Assembly: GCA_039188505.1 (NCBI GenBank)
Contig: JBCCZC010000225.1
Coordinates: 1-9,099 of the forward strand
Length of the DNA stretch: 9,099 bases
Reading direction: 5' to 3'
Source of the DNA: JBCCZC01 sp039188505
Lineage (GTDB): Bacteria; Pseudomonadota; Gammaproteobacteria; Xanthomonadales; SZUA-38
Below, one piece after another: positions 4,814 to 9,099 of this stretch. Positions within the stretch are counted from its first letter, which is position 1. The number at the start of each line of letters is the position of its first letter. Both the position numbers and the translations under genes were made by a program. A model generated the notes under the pieces. That model searched no databases. It saw only the letters and a program-made list of their open reading frames with translations, and was not told the DNA's origin.

Positions 4814-6755
4814 CCCGCAGCCCTTCGCCAGCGGCGATCACCTCGAGGCCCGCAGCGCGGAGCGCCGGGGCGATTGCTTCGAACGAACCAGCGCCATCGT
4901 CCGCGCGACGCCAGTAGCTCACGATCCAGGCCGTCTGGTCGATCCGGTACGTCAGCACGTTGCCGACCCAGATCGGCGCGCCGTCGACCCGCGCTGACGT
5001 CGGCCAAAGCCGCAGTACCAGCTGGTGCTGGCCGTCCGGGTCATCGAGGCGCTGCAGCGCCAGGGCCTGGCGCTTGCCGTTCCATACTGCCGGTAGCAGC
5101 GGCAGCGTGGTCGCCGTGGGCTCGGGCTGGAGCATCTCGAAGACGAACTGCCAGTCCGCATCTTCCGGGGGCTCCCAGCCCGCGCTCGCGAGCGCCGCCT
5201 GAAGGCCCTCGAGCGAACCGGCGAACTGCAGCGGTACCGGCATATCGACGTCGATCTCCGGGGCCCAGTTCCCCGCCTGCCAGCGCCGCACGGGCACCTC
5301 TTCAGCCTGCTCGATCGGCGTGTAGGCGTCGATGATCCGGTCCGCTCCTGTCGTCGCGTGAAGGAACGCCGCGCCACCCACCGTGAGAAAGAACACGGCC
5401 GCCAGCGGTGCGGTCCAGAAGGACCTCCGGATGCGCGTGCGATAGGCGATCCCGAGCACCGTGATCCAGGCCACCCCCACGAAGATGCCCACCACCACGT
5501 CGCTCAGCCAGTGGGCGCCGAAGTAGAGCCGTGCCAGGGCGATCAGGGCGACGAACAGCGAAGCCACGGCGTAAGGCCAGACCCGCCTTCGGCGCGGGAG
5601 TTCGCGGGCGATGAGAATGGCGAAGAAGCCGTAGACCACGACCGAAAGACCGATATGGATCAGCGCATAGGCCCCGCCCGGCGCTGCCGGCAACGCCGCG
5701 TCGCGGGCGATGGTGACGAAGCGACTGATCACCACCGAGAGAACCAGACCCAGGCCGACGGCAGCGATCCAATGCGCTGCCGCAAAGCCGCGGCGACGCC
5801 AGATGAGCCAGACCAGGACAGCCAACACAGCGGGAGTCAGCACGGCATAGCCGCCCAGACCCGAAAGCACGGCCATGAAGCGATCCGTTGACGGCGCCCG
5901 CAGCCGCTGCATGAACTCGAGCACCGCCTGGTCCGCCAGCAGCGGACCGCCCGTCACCGGAATGGCGATCAGCAGGGTCAGCGCCGCGGCCGCAGCCAGC
6001 ACGAGGAACAGACCAAAGACGGCCAGCGTCCCGGACTCCGGCTTGCGCGGGTCGACCAGGTTACGCGCCACGGCGCCGAGGCGGGGATGCGCGAGGCTCC
6101 AGGCCAGCGCGGCGTCGAGGAGCTGGGAGGCCCTCGGCGCGAGATAGCGGTAGCAGCGATAGACCAGCCACCAGAGCGAGGTGACCAACCCGATGACCAG
6201 ACCGACGGCGACGGCCAGTCGCAGCGCGACGGCCTGTGCGATCTCCATCGAGGCGCCGAAGACGACCCCGGGCAGCAGATAGGCCGGCGCCCACAGCACG
6301 CAGGCAAAGAGACTCGCTGGGAAATAGCGCTTCGGCGCCATGGTCATCATGCCAGCCACCAGCGGCATGATGGGGCGGATCGGGCCGACGAAACGGCCGA
6401 TGATGACGCTCTTCAGACCATGCCGCAGAAAGATGGCCTGGCCGCGGTCGAGCGTCTCTTCATGGCGGTTGAAAGGCCACGTATCCCGGATCGACGAGCG
6501 ATAGCGCCGGCCGATCCAGTAGCTGATGCCGTCGCCGGCGAAGGCGCCGCCGGCAGCCCAGGCCCAGGCCGTGCCCAGATCGATGATCCCGACGCCGACC
6601 AGGGCCCCCACGCCGAAGAGCAGGATGATGCCGGGGATGACCACGCCGAGCAGCGCGATGCCCTCGACGAACGCGATCGCGGCAATGGCCAGACCGGCGA
6701 GCGCCGGGTTGGCCTCGATCCAGACGAGCATCGCATTGAGCCACTCCGGACCCAT
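4779..6755 (-). CDS. DedA-PAP2-LssY_C membrane fusion protein with degenerate PAP2 active site
   Basis: The 658-residue protein joins three domains. Residues 1-200 form a DedA/VTT membrane domain (EGIALLGVVIPG at 31-42 and GRFVGPIRPIMPLVAGM at 120-136), a family linked to phospholipid and undecaprenyl-phosphate flipping. Residues about 245-465 form a multi-helix PAP2 phosphatase-like domain, and about 485-645 resemble the soluble LssY_C domain. PAP2 enzymes need three motifs: KxxxxxxRP, PSGH and SRxxxxxHxxxD. Here only the third is clear (ARLYFGAHWLSD, 408-419, with R409, H415, D419). The first aligns as S344..R351-D352, losing Lys and Pro, and the second region reads APGGAY (358-363) with no SGH. 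Phosphatase activity is therefore doubtful, although the reading frame is intact. It starts 12 bases after the hemL stop with a weak ribosome site; the Met at residue 9 is an alternative start. Likely inner membrane, co-transcribed with hemL. Confidence 0.9.
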   Translation of the reverse strand: MGPEWLNAMLVWIEANPALAGLAIAAIAFVEGIALLGVVIPGIILLFGVGALVGVGIIDLGTAWAWAAGGAFAGDGISYWIGRRYRSSIRDTWPFNRHEETLDRGQAIFLRHGLKSVIIGRFVGPIRPIMPLVAGMMTMAPKRYFPASLFACVLWAPAYLLPGVVFGASMEIAQAVALRLAVAVGLVIGLVTSLWWLVYRCYRYLAPRASQLLDAALAWSLAHPRLGAVARNLVDPRKPESGTLAVFGLFLVLAAAAALTLLIAIPVTGGPLLADQAVLEFMQRLRAPSTDRFMAVLSGLGGYAVLTPAVLAVLVWLIWRRRGFAAAHWIAAVGLGLVLSVVISRFVTIARDAALPAAPGGAYALIHIGLSVVVYGFFAILIARELPRRRRVWPYAVASLFVALIALARLYFGAHWLSDVVVGIFVGVAWITVLGIAYRTRIRRSFWTAPLAAVFFLTVGGAAFLHATTGADRIIDAYTPIEQAEEVPVRRWQAGNWAPEIDVDMPVPLQFAGSLEGLQAALASAGWEPPEDADWQFVFEMLQPEPTATTLPLLPAVWNGKRQALALQRLDDPDGQHQLVLRLWPTSARVDGAPIWVGNVLTYRIDQTAWIVSYWRRADDGAGSFEAIAPALRAAGLEVIAAGEGLRVSSDPGRAGSE

Positions 6756-6767
6756 GCGACGCCCGGC

Positions 6768-8048
6768 TCAGAGCGCCTCGAAGCTCGCCGCGGCGGCAGC
6801 CACCGTCTCCTCGATATCGGCCGCGGTATGCGCCGCCGAAACGAAGCCCGCCTCGAAGGACGACGGCGCCAGGTAGACCCCGCGCTCGAGCATCAGATGG
6901 AAGAAGCGCTTGAACCGCTCCTGGTCGCACGCACAGACCTGGTCGAAGCGGCTTACGGCCGGCTCGTCGGTGAAGAAGAAGCCGAACATGCCGCCGGCGA
7001 CGTTGGTCGTAAGCGAAATGCCGGCCGCCTCCGCGGCCTTCTCCAGGCCGGCAGCCAGCGAACGCGTGGTCTCGCCCAGGGCCTCGAAGAAGCCCGGTTC
7101 CGCGAGGATCGACAGGTTGGCCATCCCGGCGGCCATGGCAACCGGGTTACCGGAAAGCGTTCCCGCCTGGTACACCGGCCCCGTCGGCGCGATGTGCTCC
7201 ATGATCTCGCGCTTGCCGCCGAAGGCGCCGACGGGCATGCCGCCGCCGATGACCTTGCCGAAAGTCGACAGGTCCGGCTTCACGCCAAAGAGCTCCTGGG
7301 CGCCACCCTTCGACACGCGGAAGCCGGTCATGACTTCGTCGAAGATCAGCACCGCACCGTGGCGGTCGCAGAGTGTGCGCAGGCCCTCGAGAAAGCCGGG
7401 CTCCGGCAGGATGCAGTTCATATTGCCGGCCACGGGCTCGACGATGACACACGCGATTTCGTCCCCCACATCGGCAAAGGCCGACTCGATGGCCGGCAGG
7501 TCGTTGAACGGCAGCGTCATCGTCAGGTCGGCGTACACCGCCGGCACGCCCGGAGAGTTGGGCACACCAAGCGTGAGCGCTCCGCTGCCGGCCTTGACTA
7601 GGAAAGCATCTGCGTGGCCGTGGTAACAGCCCTCGAACTTCACGATGCGGTCGCGACCCGTCGCCCCGCGCGCAAGGCGGATCGCACTCATGCAGGCTTC
7701 CGTACCCGAGCTCACCATGCGGACCATTTCCAACGATGGCACCAGCTCCCGCAGCAGCGTGGCCATGTCGGTCTCGACCGCCGTGGGCGTGCCGAAGCTG
7801 AGGCCGTTCTGGGCTGCCTCGCACACGGCCTCGATCACGCGGGGATGGGCATGGCCGCCGACCATCGGCCCCCAGGAGCCGATGTAGTCGATGTAGCGCT
7901 TGCCGTCGACATCGAAGAGATAGGCGCCTTCGCCGCGCGCCATGAAGACGGGGTCGCCGCCGACGCCACGGAAAGCGCGAACGGGTGAGTTGACGCCACC
8001 GGGAATGACCTTCTGGGCGGCGGCAAAGAGTTCTCGGCTGTGCTGCAC
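6768..8048 (-). CDS. hemL: Glutamate-1-semialdehyde 2,1-aminomutase
   Basis: HemL converts glutamate-1-semialdehyde to 5-aminolevulinate, the committed precursor of heme and other tetrapyrroles in the C5 pathway; it is a cytosolic PLP enzyme. From the GTG at 8048 the protein has 426 residues, the same as E. coli HemL. Features are SRELFAAAQKVIPGGVNSPVRAF at the N-terminus, SSGTEACMSAIRLARG (about 113-128), YHGHADAFLVKAGSG, DEVMTGFR (237-244) and STFGKVIGGGMPVGAFGG, in which Lys 265 is the PLP-binding lysine. GTG 8048 is preferred because AAGGA (8059-8055) lies 6 bases upstream and the family N-terminus begins there; the in-frame GTG at 8090 would add 14 unconserved residues and lies inside the leader. 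The DedA-PAP2 gene follows 12 bases after the stop. Rubredoxin is divergent upstream. Confidence 0.97.
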   Translation of the reverse strand: MQHSRELFAAAQKVIPGGVNSPVRAFRGVGGDPVFMARGEGAYLFDVDGKRYIDYIGSWGPMVGGHAHPRVIEAVCEAAQNGLSFGTPTAVETDMATLLRELVPSLEMVRMVSSGTEACMSAIRLARGATGRDRIVKFEGCYHGHADAFLVKAGSGALTLGVPNSPGVPAVYADLTMTLPFNDLPAIESAFADVGDEIACVIVEPVAGNMNCILPEPGFLEGLRTLCDRHGAVLIFDEVMTGFRVSKGGAQELFGVKPDLSTFGKVIGGGMPVGAFGGKREIMEHIAPTGPVYQAGTLSGNPVAMAAGMANLSILAEPGFFEALGETTRSLAAGLEKAAEAAGISLTTNVAGGMFGFFFTDEPAVSRFDQVCACDQERFKRFFHLMLERGVYLAPSSFEAGFVSAAHTAADIEETVAAAAASFEAL

Positions 8049-8072
8049 GGCTGATCCTTGGAATTCCGGGTA

Positions 8073-8087
8073 ACACCGGGACGGTGT
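8073..8087 (-). repeat. Inverted repeat in the hemL leader
   Basis: ACACCG (8073-8078) and CGGTGT (8082-8087) are perfect 6-bp arms around three bases. In the predicted hemL mRNA this hairpin lies between the promoter and the AAGGA ribosome-binding site (8059-8055), about 14 bases upstream of it. It could affect translation or be an operator; the small size means chance is possible. Confidence 0.3.
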
Positions 8088-8099
8088 CACGACTCGCGG

Positions 8100-8128
8100 A
8101 TCTTACCGCGATGGGCGGGCCGGGTCAG
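8100..8128 (-). promoter_or_regulatory. hemL: Putative sigma70 promoter for hemL
   Basis: On the minus strand CTGACC (8128-8123) and TAAGAT (8105-8100) are separated by 17 bases, each matching 4 of 6 consensus positions including the important first, second and last -10 bases. The transcript would begin near 8093, giving a leader of about 45 bases before the GTG at 8048. It would presumably also drive the DedA-PAP2-LssY gene. Confidence 0.45.
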
Positions 8129-8187
8129 GACGACGATGGCCGCATGACATCTTGATCGCCGCCGACGCGGTGTCGACCTCCTCATGG

Positions 8188-8193
8188 CACAAT
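8188..8193 (+). promoter_or_regulatory. Putative -10 box for the rubredoxin operon
   Basis: CACAAT followed directly by a GCGCGC stretch looks like a -10 box with a GC-rich start region; transcription would begin near 8200. No good -35 box lies 16-18 bases upstream, so an activator or weak promoter is possible. If correct, the ATG at 8192 cannot be the rubredoxin start, which agrees with the TTG at 8234. Confidence 0.35.
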
Positions 8194-8233
8194 GCGCGCT
8201 TTTCGGCCATGGCCGGCAGGCGGGGACAAGGCG

Positions 8234-8416
8234 TTGAGCGACGAGAACAGCTTCAAGCAGTACATGTGCGTGGTCTGCGGACTCATCTACAACGAAGCCG
8301 AGGGCTGGCCCGATGACGGCATCGAGCCCGGTACGCGCTGGGAGGACGTTCCCGAGACCTGGACCTGTCCCGACTGCGGCGCCGGCAAGGACGACTTCGA
8401 AATGGTGGAAATCTGA
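8234..8416 (+). CDS. Rubredoxin
   Basis: The 60-residue product is a one-iron electron-transfer protein. The two metal loops are CVVCG (Cys 12 and 15) and CPDCG (Cys 45 and 48), with the family core YNEAEGWPDDGIEPGTRWEDVPETWTC between them. Its cytosolic partner (a reductase, alkane hydroxylase or peroxide-stress enzyme) cannot be read from the window. The start is taken as TTG at 8234, with GGGGA (8222-8226) 7 bases upstream, because the fold begins shortly after; the in-frame ATG at 8192 would add 14 unconserved residues and overlaps the likely -10 box. The gene is divergent from hemL and the ACT-domain gene follows 7 bases after its stop. In several gammaproteobacteria rubredoxin sits with thiamine genes near hemL; those genes are not here. 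Confidence 0.95.
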   Translation: MSDENSFKQYMCVVCGLIYNEAEGWPDDGIEPGTRWEDVPETWTCPDCGAGKDDFEMVEI

Positions 8417-8423
8417 GGGTCTG

Positions 8424-8804
8424 TTGCCCGTCACCGGCTTCCCCATCCGTCTGACGGTCGATCCCGGGGCCTGGTCGGTCTGCCGCCTGGCCCCCGATGC
8501 GGCCGCCGGCAAGCACTGCTTCGCCCTGGTCCGGACAGCGGCGGAGCTGTCGCTCGTCGTCCCCGCAGGACGCGAGCCCACCGGCGCCAAGGTCGAGGGG
8601 CCCTGGCGCATGCTCGCGGTGGCCGGACCGATCCCCTTCAGCGAAACCGGCGTGCTCAACCGCATCACGGCGCCCCTGGCCCGGGCAGCGATCTCGATCT
8701 TCGCGATCTCCAGCTACGACACCGATTTCGTGCTCGTTCGATCGGAGCGCCTCGGAGACGCGGTCGCGGCCCTCGCGGACGCCGGGCTCCGCGTCGACCG
8801 CTGA
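8424..8804 (+). CDS. ACT-domain protein (CASTOR/ACT_7-like)
   Basis: The 126-residue protein matches the small bacterial ACT proteins related in fold to the amino-acid-sensing ACT domains of aspartokinase and animal CASTOR. Typical marks are the start PIRLTVDPGAWSVCRL (7-22), the RTAAELSLVVP segment (37-47), WRMLAVAGPIPFSETGVL (61-78) and the end block ISIFAISSYDTDFVLVR (90-106), where a glycine/threonine-rich turn before a helix normally binds a small effector. No catalytic domain is attached, so a ligand-sensing role is an inference from the fold. The TTG at 8424 is chosen because GAGG (8415-8418) overlaps the rubredoxin stop and lies 5 bases upstream, and because family similarity begins there. 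It forms an operon with rubredoxin and ends 8 bases before the opposing phosphodiesterase gene. Confidence 0.88.
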   Translation: MPVTGFPIRLTVDPGAWSVCRLAPDAAAGKHCFALVRTAAELSLVVPAGREPTGAKVEGPWRMLAVAGPIPFSETGVLNRITAPLARAAISIFAISSYDTDFVLVRSERLGDAVAALADAGLRVDR

Positions 8805-8812
8805 GCGGGCGA

Positions 8813-9099
8813 TTAGGCGAGACGCGGCGCCGGCGCGGGAAGGCGCTCCACGCCCGACTCCCACCGACCGTCATCCCGCAGCTCGAACCAGCGAAAGCCC
8901 GGCCCGAGGTCGTCATCGACAAAGCGATCGGCGAAGGGCCGTGCCTGGCTGCAGGTGGACGGCGTGGTGAGCCAACGCACGCCGCCGCCCCAGCCGGTGA
9001 TTGCCTGATGGACGTGTCCACAGGCGACGACCGTCGGCGCCGCGCGCGCCTCGAGCAGATTCATCAGGGCAGCGCCGTCCTCGAGACCCATGGCGTCGA
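8813..9099 (-). CDS. cpdA: CpdA/Icc-type metallophosphoesterase, C-terminal part (cut by right edge)
   Basis: About 94 C-terminal residues are visible; the frame remains open past 9099, so the N-terminal metal-binding motifs lie outside. The segment holds ACGHVHQ (about 9022-9002), the GHxH metal-ligand motif of calcineurin-like phosphoesterases, and TPSTC followed by LGPGFRWFEL, both typical of the 3',5'-cyclic-AMP phosphodiesterase CpdA/Icc branch. CpdA hydrolyses cAMP to AMP in the cytosol and thereby tunes CRP activity; substrate specificity here is inferred from the TPSTC..GFRW.EL pattern only. The internal ATG at 9091 is not the true start because the family domain is about 250 residues or more. 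It converges with the ACT gene with an 8-base gap and no room for a terminator. Confidence 0.85.
   Translation of the reverse strand, partial: DAMGLEDGAALMNLLEARAAPTVVACGHVHQAITGWGGGVRWLTTPSTCSQARPFADRFVDDDLGPGFRWFELRDDGRWESGVERLPAPAPRLA

Noticed and set aside
6087..7601. A 504-codon plus-strand open frame antisense to the DedA-PAP2 and hemL genes.
   Set aside because: It lies opposite two clearly recognisable genes, is rich in Arg, Asp, Glu and His as expected for antisense reading of GC-rich coding DNA, and has no domain pattern.
8204..8215. 12-bp palindrome CGGCCATGGCCG in the rubredoxin leader.
   Set aside because: It is made of self-complementary GC-rich bases common in this genome and has no loop; it is not convincing as a site without conservation data.
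8192..8233. ATG at 8192 as the rubredoxin start.
   Set aside because: It overlaps the likely -10 box and adds 14 residues not seen in rubredoxins; the TTG at 8234 has a well-placed GGGGA.
1..9099. Search by eye for CRISPR arrays, insertion-sequence ends, tRNA genes, toxin-antitoxin pairs and phage genes.
   Set aside because: No regularly spaced repeats, transposase motifs, tRNA cloverleaf arms or other such features were seen; the gene set is ordinary core chromosome.

Overview
The window looks like chromosomal DNA from a high-GC gammaproteobacterium. Kbp (YgaU), Mpl, HemL, CpdA, a short-form adenylate kinase and a DedA-PAP2-LssY membrane protein together fit the Chromatiales, Xanthomonadales or Salinisphaerales part of that class. 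This placement is inferred from protein content; no marker RNA is present. There is no tRNA, rRNA, insertion sequence, phage gene or CRISPR array. The genes are densely packed and nearly all are housekeeping or quality-control genes.

Layout, left to right. (1) 3-554 (+): 3' part of a gene for a very basic Ser/Arg/Pro-repeat tail, followed by a strong hairpin terminator at 689-718. (2) 772-1299 (-): a BON-LysM protein of the Kbp family, divergent from adk at 1467-2030 (+). The 167-bp spacer between them holds a perfect 19-bp palindrome on the putative adk -35 box. (3) 2017-2307 (-): a TusA-family sulfur carrier whose end overlaps that of adk. (4) 2362-4813 (+): an operon of three genes joined by 4-base stop/start overlaps: a five-helix membrane protein of unknown function, mpl (peptidoglycan recycling ligase), and a stand-alone LON substrate-binding-domain protein. 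(5) 8048-4779 (-): hemL, then 12 bases later a 658-residue DedA-PAP2-LssY_C protein whose end overlaps the LON gene by 35 bases. (6) 8234-8804 (+): rubredoxin and an ACT-domain protein, both with TTG starts. (7) 8813-9099 (-): the C-terminal part of a CpdA/Icc-type metallophosphoesterase, cut by the right edge.

Functionally the window combines envelope upkeep (Kbp, Mpl, DedA-PAP2-LssY), nucleotide balance (Adk), sulfur transfer (TusA), tetrapyrrole synthesis (HemL), electron transfer (rubredoxin) and cyclic-nucleotide turnover (CpdA-like). I found no clear new defence or mobile system. The most notable signals are the DedA-PAP2-LssY protein, in which two of the three PAP2 active-site motifs have been lost while the third is intact; the operator-like palindrome in front of adk; the Ser/Arg/Pro-repeat protein, whose internal repeats differ mainly at silent positions; and the tightly coupled membrane protein-mpl-LON operon.
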